Part shown: positions 54,619-63,442 of the stretch, piece after piece | Layout of the letters: each line of letters begins with the position of its first letter | Position numbering within the stretch: the first letter of the stretch is position 1 | Source: Alkalihalobacillus sp. LMS39 | GTDB taxonomy: Bacteria; Bacillota; Bacilli; Bacillales; Bacillaceae_F | Length of the DNA stretch: 64,000 nucleotides | NCBI RefSeq assembly: GCF_022812285.1 | Contig: NZ_CP093300.1 | Location: 3,038,001-3,102,000, forward strand | Reading direction: 5' to 3' | Translations under genes and position numbers: made by a program | The notes under the pieces: model-generated | Told to the model about the DNA's origin: nothing | Databases searched by the model: none | What the model saw: only the letters and a program-made list of their open reading frames with translations

Positions 54619-55818
54619 TTAGTATCGTAATGGGATGATGGATGATGCTTGTTTGCTTATGAGGAAACTGGCTATGGCATACGCTTCTACTTGTTCTCGG
54701 AATTTTTTTTCACTTGGTTGATCGATGATTGTTACTGTGAATGTGTCTTGTGCCGGGACTGTTTCTTCATGCAACACTTGTTTAAGAAAGTAGGATGTTT
54801 GCTGTAATCCGTGTTTGCCTACGTCCATTACTTCAAAAAAGGATATAAAACCGTGCATGACTCCATTGTATCTTTGGGCCCGAACTGGGACACCACTTTC
54901 GGCTAAGCGTCTTGCATAGGCTTCACCTTCATCTCGAAGTGGGTCAAATTCGGCTGTTATAATTAATGTTGGTGGTAACCCTGATAAATCCGGAGCTTCC
55001 AGTGGGGAAGTATACGGACTTGACCACATATATTCTTCCGGTGTATATTTTTCTCTCGCTAAGTTCATAACGCCTCTTGATAATAGAAAGTACCCACTAT
55101 CATACTGCTCCCTTGAGGGAAAGGAAAGGTCATTAAATGTTGTAAGTGGATAATATAAAATTTGTGCCTGCAACTGTGGCCCTTGCTCATAGTTGGTCAT
55201 TATCGCCACGGCCGTTGCAATATTTCCACCTGCACTATCCCCTGCTACAACGACTTTCGTAGAGTCCCCATTAAATGTGTCAGCCGATTCGACCGCCCAA
55301 ACAAGCGCATCATAACTATCTTCAATCGCTGTAGGGAATACATATTCAGGAGCAAGACGATAACCGACAGAAATAACAACACTGTTTGTTCGCGCAGCAA
55401 GTGAGCGGACAATATTATCGTGAGTATCAATATTCCCATAGCCTTCTAAAAAGGCTCCTCCATGATAATACATGACAATCGGGTATGGCCCATCTCCACT
55501 TGGACGGTACATCCGCGCCCTAATATTTGCTCCATCCCGAACAGGTATCATTATTTCCTCACGCTTTAATGTTGATGTTCCACTCCCCGCCAAAAAACTA
55601 GGTCGTTTAATATCTGGCGTGACAAGGTTTTCATTTACGGCATGCAAGACAACAGCTGTTTTTACAGGTAATCTCCCCTCTTCTGTTGTCGCCCATTGTT
55701 GAACTGAAAAGTAAACAACTCCAGCAAAGGATAAAAGCAAAACACATATATAAACGAAAAATATTTTTAATATTCGGAAAGCTTTCGCGGGTTGTTTCTT
55801 ACGGTTAATAATCATCAT
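54619..55818 (-). CDS. Membrane-anchored alpha/beta-hydrolase (HSL-family esterase/lipase)
   Basis: A 399-residue esterase with an N-terminal membrane anchor (about 17-38, FFVYICVLLLSFAGVVYFSV). The oxyanion-hole motif is MYYHGGAFLEGYG (about 114-126). VVVAGDSAGGNIATA (about 188-202) carries the nucleophilic Ser, ITAEFDPLRDEGEAY the Asp and NGVMHGFISF the His, a complete triad of the hormone-sensitive-lipase family. A tail of about 65 residues after the His (VPAQDTFTVTIIDQPSEKKF) exceeds the usual length. It probably acts on short acyl esters at the outer membrane face. Starts with two ATG codons after AGGGGGTTT. Confidence 0.88.
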   Translation of the reverse strand: MMIINRKKQPAKAFRILKIFFVYICVLLLSFAGVVYFSVQQWATTEEGRLPVKTAVVLHAVNENLVTPDIKRPSFLAGSGTSTLKREEIMIPVRDGANIRARMYRPSGDGPYPIVMYYHGGAFLEGYGNIDTHDNIVRSLAARTNSVVISVGYRLAPEYVFPTAIEDSYDALVWAVESADTFNGDSTKVVVAGDSAGGNIATAVAIMTNYEQGPQLQAQILYYPLTTFNDLSFPSREQYDSGYFLLSRGVMNLAREKYTPEEYMWSSPYTSPLEAPDLSGLPPTLIITAEFDPLRDEGEAYARRLAESGVPVRAQRYNGVMHGFISFFEVMDVGKHGLQQTSYFLKQVLHEETVPAQDTFTVTIIDQPSEKKFREQVEAYAIASFLISKQASSIIPLRY

Positions 55819-55988
55819 AAACCCCCTATCTGATAGATAAGAATTAGGTTGATTTCATTATATCAAAAATTATCAAAAAAATAGCATATTAATTTGATTT
55901 TTTCACAACAATTTTACATACTTTTTTAGAATTTATTGTATGCATTTATTTCTATTTTGTGTCCTTGTTTATGTAACAACCTTTTCAA

Positions 55989-56010
55989 AGAGTATTGTTA
56001 CGCAATACTC
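55989..56010. other. Small hairpin in the 455-bp gap 55819-56273
   Basis: GAGTATTG / CAATACTC around TTACG, with no convincing T run. The rest of 55819-55985 is AT-rich and shows no feature other than likely promoter DNA for the esterase. Confidence 0.4.
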
Positions 56011-56035
56011 AGATTATTAACCGCATTTTTTACAC

Positions 56036-56066
56036 AAAAAAACTGCTCCATTAAAGAAGCAGTTCT
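56036..56066 (-). terminator. Terminator of the 34-residue peptide gene
   Basis: AACTGCT / AGCAGTT arms (56041-56047, 56058-56064) with TTTTTTTG on the minus strand. Confidence 0.78.
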
Positions 56067-56085
56067 CGTATCTTAGTATTGGATA

Positions 56086-56190
56086 CTATAAGCTACGCTC
56101 TGACATTTTCAGCATCATAACAGCTAAAACTATACTTACAACAACTGCCATTCCGCTAATTCCTAAAATTGCTGCGATTGCGCCACCCAT
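56086..56190 (-). CDS. 34-residue single-helix membrane peptide
   Basis: A small gene with AAGGAGTGATACG before ATG 56190, a TAG stop and a hairpin terminator 20 bp later. The product is almost entirely one hydrophobic, Gly/Ala-rich helix (AAILGISGMAVVVSIVLAVM) with a charged end LKMSERSL. I do not recognise it. It is downstream of the SIMPL-protein gene by 83 bp on the same strand and may share its transcript. Confidence 0.68.
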   Translation of the reverse strand: MGGAIAAILGISGMAVVVSIVLAVMMLKMSERSL

Positions 56191-56273
56191 CGTATCACTC
56201 CTTACCAATTATAATTTCTACAGTTTTCACTATGTTTATAGTAACATATAAGGGATGGACAAATTGTGACAAA

Positions 56274-56945
56274 TCATTGAACGCCCGAGTAGGAATAGAT
56301 AACCGTTACATTAGCTTCGATTGTAAATTCCTTTGGTTCTATTGGTGGAGCCATTGACGTGTTTGTACTTAAGACGAAATCTGAACGTAACTCAGTAACA
56401 GACATGGGATGCGGTGGTTGCTCTTTAATTTCCACTGGAATAAGCGAAAGGGAGACAGGCAGGTGGGAAAGAAGAACTTCTGCTTTTTCTCTTGCATTGC
56501 TCATCGCCAACTCTAATGCTTGTTTATATACGAGTTCCGGTTCTGCGACAGAGAATTGCAATCCTCTAGCTATATTAGCTCCCGCAGCCACTGCAGCTTC
56601 ATAAATCAGTCCACCTTGTTCAACATTAGAAAATGTCACATTTATAAGATGCTCCACTTCAAAGCCTCTTATTTGGGAAAGTCCTTCCGTATAATCGTAA
56701 ACAGGGTTAATCCGAAAAGAATCTGTCTCTATTTGTTCACTTGTTACGCCAATTTGTTCAAGCTGACTTCGAACACGATTCATGACCACAACATTTTCTT
56801 CTAAGGCTTGTGCTGACGTCTCTGCTCTTGTCACAATTCCAATCGTAATGTTCAAAACATCAGGGTAAACATTCACAATTCCTCTGCCAATAACCGTTAC
56901 CGTCTTATTATCCCTAACCGCATTTTCATGTTTAAGCACGCTCAT
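56274..56945 (-). CDS. SIMPL-domain (DUF541) protein
   Basis: A 223-residue protein of the SIMPL/DUF541 family. Conserved pieces are VTVIGRGIVNVYPDVLNITI (about 16-35), VVMNRVRSQLEQIGVTSEQI (about 54-73), ETDSFRINPVYDYTEG and the repeat-like AVAAGANIARGLQFSVAEPE. Unlike many family members it has no evident signal peptide. Members form ring oligomers; their role is unclear (oxidative stress or envelope links have been proposed elsewhere). ATG 56945 is chosen because GGGGAGG lies just upstream; the longer frame begins at 56957. Confidence 0.87.
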   Translation of the reverse strand: MSVLKHENAVRDNKTVTVIGRGIVNVYPDVLNITIGIVTRAETSAQALEENVVVMNRVRSQLEQIGVTSEQIETDSFRINPVYDYTEGLSQIRGFEVEHLINVTFSNVEQGGLIYEAAVAAGANIARGLQFSVAEPELVYKQALELAMSNAREKAEVLLSHLPVSLSLIPVEIKEQPPHPMSVTELRSDFVLSTNTSMAPPIEPKEFTIEANVTVIYSYSGVQ

Positions 56946-57047
56946 GCCCCTCCCCATTTAACTTCTTCATTTCCAATATATTCAGCTTCTTCTTTTAAAA
57001 TAAATCTTTTTAAAGTCGCACACGCTAAAACAAAAGGAGGGGTATCA

Positions 57048-57173
57048 ATGAAAAAGCGAAATCCGCAAAAAAATAAAGCATTAACAAACAATCAAACACC
57101 AACAGAATCAATGTTTAATGAAGAAGTAGCAAGTGAAATGGTCGCAGATAAGCAAAAGAAAAAGAAAAAATAG
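57048..57173 (+). CDS. Small lysine-rich protein
   Basis: A 41-residue basic protein with AAAGGAGGGG at 57033 leading to ATG 57048. The sequence begins KKRNPQKNKALTNNQTPTES and ends DKQKKKKK, with an acidic centre. It is hydrophilic throughout and has no cysteines. It resembles in style the many small hydrophilic proteins packed in Bacillus spores, but no family can be assigned. It is divergent from the SIMPL gene. Confidence 0.7.
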   Translation: MKKRNPQKNKALTNNQTPTESMFNEEVASEMVADKQKKKKK

Positions 57174-57195
57174 GGTATTTAAAATTCAATTTTCG

Positions 57196-57278
57196 TTTTG
57201 GACAAACGTTCCGTTATTTCATCATTCAAACAACAAAACAAACCCACAAAGTGAAAATAACGGAACCAGTGTCCTTAA
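57196..57278. repeat. Single inverted pair of the GGACA-GTTCCGTTATT repeat
   Basis: TTTTGGACAAACGTTCCGTT faces AACGGAACCAGTGTCC about 35 bp later. It is a one-step version of the arrays at 41.6 and 52.6 kb. Confidence 0.75.
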
Positions 57279-57325
57279 GTATTTGAAAAACAACATTTTT
57301 TGTGACACCAACATACACCTATCTT

Positions 57326-57517
57326 ATTTTTGCGGTCAGAGCAGCCGTTATTTGTGAACATGATACGGGTTTCCGTTTTTTAGCGGCCACACAAGCGCTT
57401 ATTCACGCAAAAGCAACGCTAATCCTAGCGATATATTATGATTAACTGCTCCTGTGTCCGCCAACGTTCCAAAACGCTAGCAAAGTTCACAAATAACGGT
57501 TTTCATGGCCACTTAAT
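57326..57517. repeat. 190-bp folded repeat element, copy 2
   Basis: Gap-free match to 44716-44907 with about 12 substitutions. The terminal helix is kept: CCGTTATTTGTGAACAT faces AAGTTCACAAATAACGG. The G-U pair of copy 1 is an A-U pair here, while one end pair is lost. It fills most of the gap between the small Lys-rich gene and yneR. Confidence 0.82.
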
Positions 57518-57605
57518 TAAACAACAGTACCCCAAACCCTATTTTATAGTTGCCTAAACAAAGAAAAAACTGCCGATGGTCTCGACAGCTTAGTTTATTC
57601 AAGGA

Positions 57606-57893
57606 TTACCCGTGAACGAATTCAATTTCTTCTTTATTTCGACTATACTTAATTTTAATATCGGTGTCATTAAAATACCATAAATCTTCTTCTTCGATAT
57701 AAAACGTAACGCCTTCAATTTCTGTTTGAATGGCATTATGCTTTGGCTCTTCTTTCATTAATCCTAACGAGAACCCTTTTTGAAAATCTCCACAACCACC
57801 ATAACGGACAAAAATTCTCATATAATCTTCTTGTTGTAAATTAAATTCTTCCTTAAACCATTGAAATGCTGGCTTTGTCACATCGATTTCCAC
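57606..57893 (-). CDS. yneR: HesB/YneR-family protein
   Basis: A 95-residue protein with the HesB/IscA-like fold of the YneR group. AFQWFKEEFNLQQEDYMRIF, then VRYGGCGDFQKGFSLGLMKE and VTFYIEEEDLWYF follow the family pattern. Only one cysteine remains (GGCGD), so the three-cysteine Fe-S site of true IscA proteins is absent. The start is GTG with GGAGAG upstream. It lies 15 bp downstream of queF and is probably co-transcribed with it. Function unknown. Confidence 0.85.
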   Translation of the reverse strand: MEIDVTKPAFQWFKEEFNLQQEDYMRIFVRYGGCGDFQKGFSLGLMKEEPKHNAIQTEIEGVTFYIEEEDLWYFNDTDIKIKYSRNKEEIEFVHG

Positions 57894-57908
57894 TGCACTT
57901 CTCTCCTT

Positions 57909-58406
57909 TTAGCGATTATCAATTGTTTCAGGATATAAATCATGATTCATTAAACGATAATCGGCCATTTTTTCATACTTTGTTCCTGGCTTGCCATAGT
58001 TTGTATATGGGTCAATTGAGATACCACCTCTTGGTGTGAATTTTCCCCATACTTCAATATATCTAGGATCCATCAACTCAATCAAGTCATTCATAATAAT
58101 GTTCATGCAATCTTCATGAAAATCCCCATGATTACGAAAGCTAAACAAATATAATTTTAACGACTTGCTTTCGACCATTTTTTCGTCAGGAATATAGCTA
58201 ATATAAATAGTCGCAAAATCAGGTTGTCCTGTTTTTGGACATAGACTAGTAAATTCAGGGCAATTAAACTTAACAAAATAATCTCGGTTTGGGTGTTTAT
58301 TATCAAACGCCTCTAAAATCGAAGGGTCATATTCATATTGATAAGGAACTTGCTCTTTCCCTAACATTGTTACACCTTGTAATTCTTCTTCTTTTCTCCC
58401 ACTCAT
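57909..58406 (-). CDS. queF: NADPH-dependent 7-cyano-7-deazaguanine reductase
   Basis: T-fold enzyme that reduces preQ0 to preQ1 in queuosine biosynthesis, 165 residues (the short, unimodular class). [20 protein letters not shown] (about 52-71) holds the catalytic Cys near 56 and the Asp near 63. [20 protein letters not shown] (about 79-98) is the QueF motif with the substrate Glu and His. ATG follows GAGGAGGAAAAAAG. No other queuosine gene is adjacent, and I saw no preQ1 riboswitch upstream. Confidence 0.96.
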   Translation of the reverse strand: MSGRKEEELQGVTMLGKEQVPYQYEYDPSILEAFDNKHPNRDYFVKFNCPEFTSLCPKTGQPDFATIYISYIPDEKMVESKSLKLYLFSFRNHGDFHEDCMNIIMNDLIELMDPRYIEVWGKFTPRGGISIDPYTNYGKPGTKYEKMADYRLMNHDLYPETIDNR

Positions 58407-58552
58407 CTTTTTTCCTCCTCAGTTGAAACAGTAACGCCTCTTTCTTTTCCTATTTACTATACCATACAACACTTGGACATCGCCATCGGAATAGATTACC
58501 CGCTTTAACGCATAACCATTTAATAAGCGAACGAAATAACGGGGGGAAGCAA

Positions 58553-59077
58553 ATGACAAACGATTTTGTCTTTCATAATATTTCACAAAAAAACATGTGT
58601 TTCCAAGATGTGTTTGCCCATATTCAACAGTTTATTAAAAGAAATAACAAAGGGACGTATCGGCTAATGATTGGAACAGATTCACAAGTACACCCCCGCT
58701 CAACAAGATTTATTACGGGTATCGTCATTCGTAATGTCGGCCACGGAGCTTGGGGTTGTTTAACGAAACACGAGCAACCTAGGCGCATTGAAAGTTTGCA
58801 TGAAAAGATATCGATAGAAACCGATTTAACAGAAGAAGTCGCTTCTCTTTTTACAGTTGACCTTAAAAAACAATTGTATGACTTAATTCTTCCCTATGTG
58901 AAAGAAGGAAGCTCATTAACGATTGAAGGTCATATTGATATCGGAATGGGGGAACGCAATAAAACTAAAATCTATGTCGATGAAATGATGAACCGTATTG
59001 AAGTTCTAGGGATGAAACCATTAATAAAACCAGACTCGATTGTCGCATCCTCTTATGCTAACCGATTTACAAAATAG
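58553..59077 (+). CDS. ykuK: RNase H-like protein YkuK (DUF458)
   Basis: A 174-residue protein of the DUF458/YkuK family with a predicted RNase H fold. YRLMIGTDSQVHPRSTRFIT (about 36-55) includes the acidic first-strand residue, and RRIESLHEKISIETDLTEEV (about 77-96) and IEGHIDIGMGERNKTKIYVD carry further conserved acids. It has been seen near competence or sporulation functions in Bacillus, but its substrate is unknown. ATG follows CGGGGGGAAGCAA. A 43-residue gene follows 95 bp later. Confidence 0.88.
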   Translation: MTNDFVFHNISQKNMCFQDVFAHIQQFIKRNNKGTYRLMIGTDSQVHPRSTRFITGIVIRNVGHGAWGCLTKHEQPRRIESLHEKISIETDLTEEVASLFTVDLKKQLYDLILPYVKEGSSLTIEGHIDIGMGERNKTKIYVDEMMNRIEVLGMKPLIKPDSIVASSYANRFTK

Positions 59078-59172
59078 CTTGCCCATTTCTTTCCTTTAGG
59101 AAACTTTTTTTGCCGTAGTGAATAATATAGTAACAAATACTACCGGTAAAATGAAAAAGGGAGGATATTGGA

Positions 59173-59304
59173 ATGGCGAATAAAAAGAAAGTCGCATATT
59201 ATACGTTTCTTCTCCAAAAACTCGGCATGATTACTGATGAACAGTCTCAGGAAATTTACGCAAATTTAAACATTAAAAATATGACTAAAAAAAATAAGGG
59301 GTAA
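59173..59304 (+). CDS. 43-residue basic protein of unknown function
   Basis: AAAGGGAGGATATTGG precedes ATG 59173. The product is hydrophilic and Lys-rich, with one amphipathic helix (VAYYTFLLQKLGMITDEQSQ) and a basic end (NMTKKNKG). It is not a recognised family. The same strand and short gap suggest it may be read with ykuK. A hairpin terminator lies about 155 bp downstream. Confidence 0.7.
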   Translation: MANKKKVAYYTFLLQKLGMITDEQSQEIYANLNIKNMTKKNKG

Positions 59305-59457
59305 ACAACAAAAAGTATTTTGTATTCTATAATACATTTGCAAATTAATGCATTTAAGGAGTGGACAATTCAAACCGTCATAACATTACATTACTCCATT
59401 CTCTTGAAACATCAAATTTTCTTCATTACTATAGTTTTGTTTTTGTTATAAAACACA

Positions 59458-59505
59458 AAAAAGTGTCGAAGCACAGCTTTCTACATCACTGTACTTCGAC
59501 ACTCC
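59458..59505. terminator. Bidirectional terminator before the beta-propeller gene
   Basis: AGTGTCGAAG / CTTCGACACT with an inner ACAG/CTGT pair; convergent genes on each side. Confidence 0.8.
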
Positions 59506-59520
59506 TCATTCCTATTTCAG

Positions 59521-60885
59521 TTATTCTAGCGATAAGTAGATTGCCCAACCATCACTTGTCAAAAACACGCTCGTTTCGTCAAAGTTCTCAAGTGTATCTA
59601 CATATTCAAGCTCCATTTTCTTAAGGATTTCTCCATCTTCACGGTCAATGGAATACATAAAGCCTACACCACCGATAATTTGGCTAATGAAGTACATATT
59701 ATCTCCCGCAAAAGCTGCAGAGGCATTATGAAAGTCAGCTAATTCTAACGCCCATTTGTATGAATTGCTGTTCATATCATAAGCCAATAAAACACTTGTC
59801 TCATCAGAGCTACTCGAGAAGTCGTAATGGACGTACATTACATCATCTTCAATCGTTAACAATCTCTTCTTATTTAAACGATCTTCATCGACAAAAAAGC
59901 TCCGATTGACCTCTCCTGTTCGACTATCGACTTCATAAATGGCAATTCTGTCCATTTCAATATAAAAATTTCCTTCGTAACCTACAATACTATGGATATC
60001 TAAAGAAGGTACATGTTCAAAAAAGTCTCTCATATTAATTTCCCATAGCGGTTCTCCACTTACAACATCAACACCAGTAATTATATTTTGTGAACTTACG
60101 ACAAAAGTATCATCCATTACAGTTAGAAACTTTGTCCAAGCTTTTTCTCCACTTTCATATTCAAATCCAAACTTCTCCGTTGTATTATATGTCCACAAAA
60201 TCTCTTTTTCATCTAAATCAATCGCATGGTATGTATGTACTCTATCATTAAATAGTACATAGATATTTTCATATAAATGCACGGCTTCTATAAAAGGTTC
60301 TCTCTCCTCGTACAATGGTATTTCATCAATGACACTTCCATCCTCTTTATCAAGAAATAGTAGAGAATGTCCATCATAGACGATTAAATTATCATCATAG
60401 CTTTGCGGCTTTTCTATTATTGTCATTAATAGACTGTCTTTAAGTCTTCTTATATCGATTAGAGCGGTGCTCTCTGGATGCCATTGCCGTTCTTCCGTTT
60501 TCAAGTCCATTGCCATAGCTGAGCCACTATCTCCAAAATAGGCAATCCCATCAAAAACATTAAAAGCATTGTCAGTTATCGGTAAATCAACACGATGATT
60601 AAAAAAATCGCTAAAAACCTCCGCGTCAACTTCATAATCATCTAAACTACCAGCAATCGGTACATCACCTGGTGTGTACGTCACTATATTTTCAATTTGT
60701 ACTTCTTCAATTTCTTCTTCTTCTGGGATTTCTTCTAGGTCTTCTTCCTCATCCTCATATTCAACAAAATCCGTGTTTTCAATTGGCTGCATAACATCTG
60801 TAGAATACTCATCTTCTTTCTCTCCACAGCCAACCATAATTGAAAAGAAAAGTAGACCGATTCCTGCTTTCGTTATTTTTCTCAT
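59521..60885 (-). CDS. Lipoprotein with PQQ-type beta-propeller repeats
   Basis: An extracytoplasmic lipoprotein of about 454 residues. The signal (KITKAGIGLLFFSIMVGCGE) ends in a lipobox with Cys near residue 20. A very acidic stretch follows (EDEEEDLEEIPEEEEIEEVQ, about 41-60). The rest is repeated beta-strand units of the PQQ/WD-like kind: MDLKTEERQWHPEST, IDLDEKEILWTYNTT, GVDVVSGEPLWEINM and SNSYKWALEL. It resembles BamB-like propellers without an enzymatic motif. ATG 60885 follows GGAGAGGGGAAACAG. Its function may be scaffold or sensor; unknown. Confidence 0.8.
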   Translation of the reverse strand: MRKITKAGIGLLFFSIMVGCGEKEDEYSTDVMQPIENTDFVEYEDEEEDLEEIPEEEEIEEVQIENIVTYTPGDVPIAGSLDDYEVDAEVFSDFFNHRVDLPITDNAFNVFDGIAYFGDSGSAMAMDLKTEERQWHPESTALIDIRRLKDSLLMTIIEKPQSYDDNLIVYDGHSLLFLDKEDGSVIDEIPLYEEREPFIEAVHLYENIYVLFNDRVHTYHAIDLDEKEILWTYNTTEKFGFEYESGEKAWTKFLTVMDDTFVVSSQNIITGVDVVSGEPLWEINMRDFFEHVPSLDIHSIVGYEGNFYIEMDRIAIYEVDSRTGEVNRSFFVDEDRLNKKRLLTIEDDVMYVHYDFSSSSDETSVLLAYDMNSNSYKWALELADFHNASAAFAGDNMYFISQIIGGVGFMYSIDREDGEILKKMELEYVDTLENFDETSVFLTSDGWAIYLSLE

Positions 60886-61040
60886 CTGTTTCCCCTCTCC
60901 CGTTAAATTCTCTTTATTTCCACTGTTTTCCATCCTAACATAACAAAATTCACTTTTAAAGTGAGTATTTATTCACTTCACTTTTCCTAATTAGTTATTC
61001 TTCACTACAAATAGTTCTTTTTCACTGCAAACATTAAGAA

Positions 61041-61076
61041 AAAACGCCTTTGAGAGTTCATTTCGCAAAGGCTTTT
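61041..61076 (-). terminator. Minus-strand terminator left of the candidate RNA
   Basis: GCCTTTG / CAAAGGC (61046-61052, 61065-61071) with GTTTTTTC on the minus strand. No known gene ends here. Confidence 0.65.
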
Positions 61077-61139
61077 CTCTTAGATTTCTTCTTTTTTGGC
61101 TTCGCTGGAAATATAACTGACTTATGTTACATTGAAGCT

Positions 61140-61320
61140 AAACAAGCATAGTCTCTTACAGGAGGTGTGGGCAGGTTGCATATTAGTTAGTTCAATGCTC
61201 TTCTTTGGAAAGAGTTCCCCAGCTCGTTAGCGTGGTCGAAGCGTAGTAGTGTGGCAACTCTCTTTAAAACAAAAATCGAGTGTCAAATTAAAATTAATTT
61301 GACACTCGATTTTTGTTTTA
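61140..61320 (+). ncRNA. Candidate structured RNA in the 61.0-61.3 kb gap
   Basis: A noncoding stretch bounded by two strong terminators. On the plus strand it holds AGGAGGTGTGG followed by a seven-codon frame (GTG 61167 to TAG 61190). A stem then follows (GAAAGAGTTCCCC at 61209 against GTGGCAACTCTCTTT at 61251), and a near-perfect 27-bp terminator. On the minus strand the same site exposes CCCACACCTCCTG, an anti-Shine-Dalgarno-like patch. Strand and function are undecided, and no Rfam-type family is recognised. Confidence 0.35.
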
Positions 61321-61321
61321 A
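61265..61321. terminator. Long palindromic terminator
   Basis: AAAACAAAAATCGAGTGTCA and its complement TGACACTCGATTTTTGTTTT, extended inward by AATTAA/TTAATT, give a near-perfect stem of about 26 bp with a 2-4-nt loop. It serves the DUF2225 gene and any plus-strand RNA. Confidence 0.9.
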
Positions 61322-61342
61322 AATACAGCTTCGGTTATACTC

Positions 61343-62059
61343 TTATTTTACTTGTTCAAGTTCGGTTTCAGCTTTTTGTTGTTCCCTCATAATTTGCCAT
61401 TGGGTTTTCGCCATTTCAATATAGCGCCGGTCTTTCGTTTCATCTTTCATATGAATTAATTCTGAAAAATAAACACTTGCTTTTTGAAAATCTCCGACGC
61501 GACGATATAACTCTCCAATTATATAAGTTACATGAATTTGCGACATCTCTGTATCGGTATAATCACCCTCGAAATACGACTTTTCATACGCTTTAAGCGC
61601 ATATTCCATAAAACGAGGTTCATTTTCTTCATCACCTTGTATTCGGTAAATCCACGACAATCTCATATGAAGCCCAGCCATAACAATCGGTTTTTCTTTT
61701 TTGATTTGACCAGCAAAAATCGCAAGTTTAAATGCTTGAACGGCTTGGGTAATCGTTCGCTCTTCACTATAATCATAGCGTTGTTGCCAATGAGCTGAAA
61801 TTTTATCCTTTAACTCCTGTTTTCTTTTTGGATTGAAATATGAATCAGCATCATCTGAAAACGAATAACCACAATGTGGGCAAACATTCACATGATAAAA
61901 CAAAGGGTTCGCTTTTTCATTTTCTGTTTCATAGTTCGAAAAAAAATCTGACTCGATGTTTCTCACTTTTTTCGCACTTGACCGAATTCTTTTTGTTTGA
62001 AATGTTGTTTTACATAGTAAGCAGTCTACTTCTTTATTATAAAATGGGTCTATACTCAT
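61343..62059 (-). CDS. DUF2225 family protein with zinc ribbon and TPR-like tail
   Basis: A 238-residue cytoplasmic protein. The N-terminus has CLLCKTTFQTKR (about 12-23) and CPHCGYSFSDDADSYF (about 54-69), two CxxC pairs that probably bind one zinc. Helical repeats follow (QAFKLAIFAGQ, YALKAYEKSYFEG, IGELYRRVGDFQKASVYFSE), with TPR character in the last. This is the DUF2225 layout, widespread in Firmicutes and without a set function. ATG 62059 is preferred, as TTGGAGGTGCAATC lies directly before it. Confidence 0.85.
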   Translation of the reverse strand: MSIDPFYNKEVDCLLCKTTFQTKRIRSSAKKVRNIESDFFSNYETENEKANPLFYHVNVCPHCGYSFSDDADSYFNPKRKQELKDKISAHWQQRYDYSEERTITQAVQAFKLAIFAGQIKKEKPIVMAGLHMRLSWIYRIQGDEENEPRFMEYALKAYEKSYFEGDYTDTEMSQIHVTYIIGELYRRVGDFQKASVYFSELIHMKDETKDRRYIEMAKTQWQIMREQQKAETELEQVK

Positions 62060-62230
62060 GATTGCACCTCCAATAATCAACTCTCCTATCTTAATGATAG
62101 CACCTTACTCACAAAAAATAAAGATTTACACTTAAAACAATAGGACTTTTTACACTATTTCGTATGATTTACAACCTGCTCATTCTCAGTCATACTTACA
62201 TTATTCACTGATAACTAAGGAGGACATGAT

Positions 62231-63325
62231 ATGTTACGAGTAGATACCCCTTCTCTTATGCTTGATATCGAAAAATTAACTCAAAATATAAAAGCGATGC
62301 AAGCTTATTCGCTCCAACACCACATTGCTTTACGACCACATATCAAAACTCATAAATCTGTTCACATTGCCAAGCTCCAATTAAAACACGGTGCTGTAGG
62401 TATAACCGTAGCGAAATTATCTGAAGCCGAAGTGATGGCAGATGCTGGAATAGAAAACATCTTTATTGCGTATCCCATTTCTGCTCCCCAAAAACTAAAA
62501 AAACTTCTTCATTTAACATTGCAAGCAAACATCACAGTAGCCATTGATAGTATAGAACAAGCAAGAATGATGAATGAGTTTTTTCAAAGTTCAAACCAAA
62601 CGGTTGAAGTTTGGATAAAAGTCGATAGTGGTCTTCATCGTTGTGGTGTGACTCCTGGAGAAGAAGCTCTTTCTTTAGCTACCTTTATCACGTCTTGTTC
62701 CCAGTTACGCTTAACTGGCATCTTTACACATGCTGGTCACTCTTATGCAGCTAAAAATACTGAAGAACTTCTTCTTATCGGAGAACAAGAAGCCAAAGCA
62801 GTAGTGGAAAGTGCTTTATTATGTGAACAAGCCAATATTCCAATTTTACACCGAAGTGTCGGCTCAACCCCTACGTATCAAATATCTGGTGCGGTGGCAG
62901 GTATTACAGAAGTTCGCCCTGGCAATGCTGCATTTTTTGATATGGTGCAAGTCGGTTTAGGTGTTGCAACAGTAGAACAATGTGCGTTAACCGTATTGGC
63001 AAGTGTTGTATCTACAAAAGCAAATCGAGTCATTGTTGATAGTGGCAGTAAGTCCTTAACATCTGAACGAGGTGCTCATGGAAATGAAAGTATTAAAGGG
63101 TTTGGCTATATTAAGGAACACCCTGATTTAACAATTGAACGGCTTTCTGAAGAACATGGAATTGTCACGTTCTCTTCACCTCACACGCTACAATTAAATG
63201 ACACAATTGAAATTATTCCAAATCATGCTTGTCCTGTTGTTAATTTATTTGACTCGTATTTTGTACACAAAAACGGAGAGCACATTGACACGTGGCCCGT
63301 TGATGCTCGAGGCTGTAACAAGTAA
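62231..63325 (+). CDS. PLP-dependent DSD1/D-threonine-aldolase-type enzyme
   Basis: A fold-type III PLP enzyme of 364 residues (alanine racemase-like barrel, DSD1 family). The PLP Lys lies in LRPHIKTHKSVHIAKL (about residue 41). VWIKVDSGLHRCGVTPGEEA and GIFTHAGHSYAAKN are typical, and VGSTPTY sits in the phosphate-binding loop. The C-terminal metal site is NHACPVVNLFDSYFV (His and Cys, about 336-338), as in D-serine dehydratase and D-threonine aldolase. Which of those reactions it performs cannot be read here. AAGGAGGACATGAT precedes ATG. Confidence 0.88.
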   Translation: MLRVDTPSLMLDIEKLTQNIKAMQAYSLQHHIALRPHIKTHKSVHIAKLQLKHGAVGITVAKLSEAEVMADAGIENIFIAYPISAPQKLKKLLHLTLQANITVAIDSIEQARMMNEFFQSSNQTVEVWIKVDSGLHRCGVTPGEEALSLATFITSCSQLRLTGIFTHAGHSYAAKNTEELLLIGEQEAKAVVESALLCEQANIPILHRSVGSTPTYQISGAVAGITEVRPGNAAFFDMVQVGLGVATVEQCALTVLASVVSTKANRVIVDSGSKSLTSERGAHGNESIKGFGYIKEHPDLTIERLSEEHGIVTFSSPHTLQLNDTIEIIPNHACPVVNLFDSYFVHKNGEHIDTWPVDARGCNK

Positions 63326-63442
63326 AGCATGCTAGAATAACCACTTATTTTGTCACATTTTATCTAACCGGATGGTTTTCATTTCATTCACCCATCGTTA
63401 CTAGTATAATAGTTTAGACAACGATGCTTAGGAGTGAGCCCA

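Noticed and set aside
58407-58552. Possible preQ1 riboswitch upstream of queF
   Set aside because: No hairpin with the conserved A-rich tail pairing was found in the short leader; the region only holds a ribosome site and promoter-like AT DNA.
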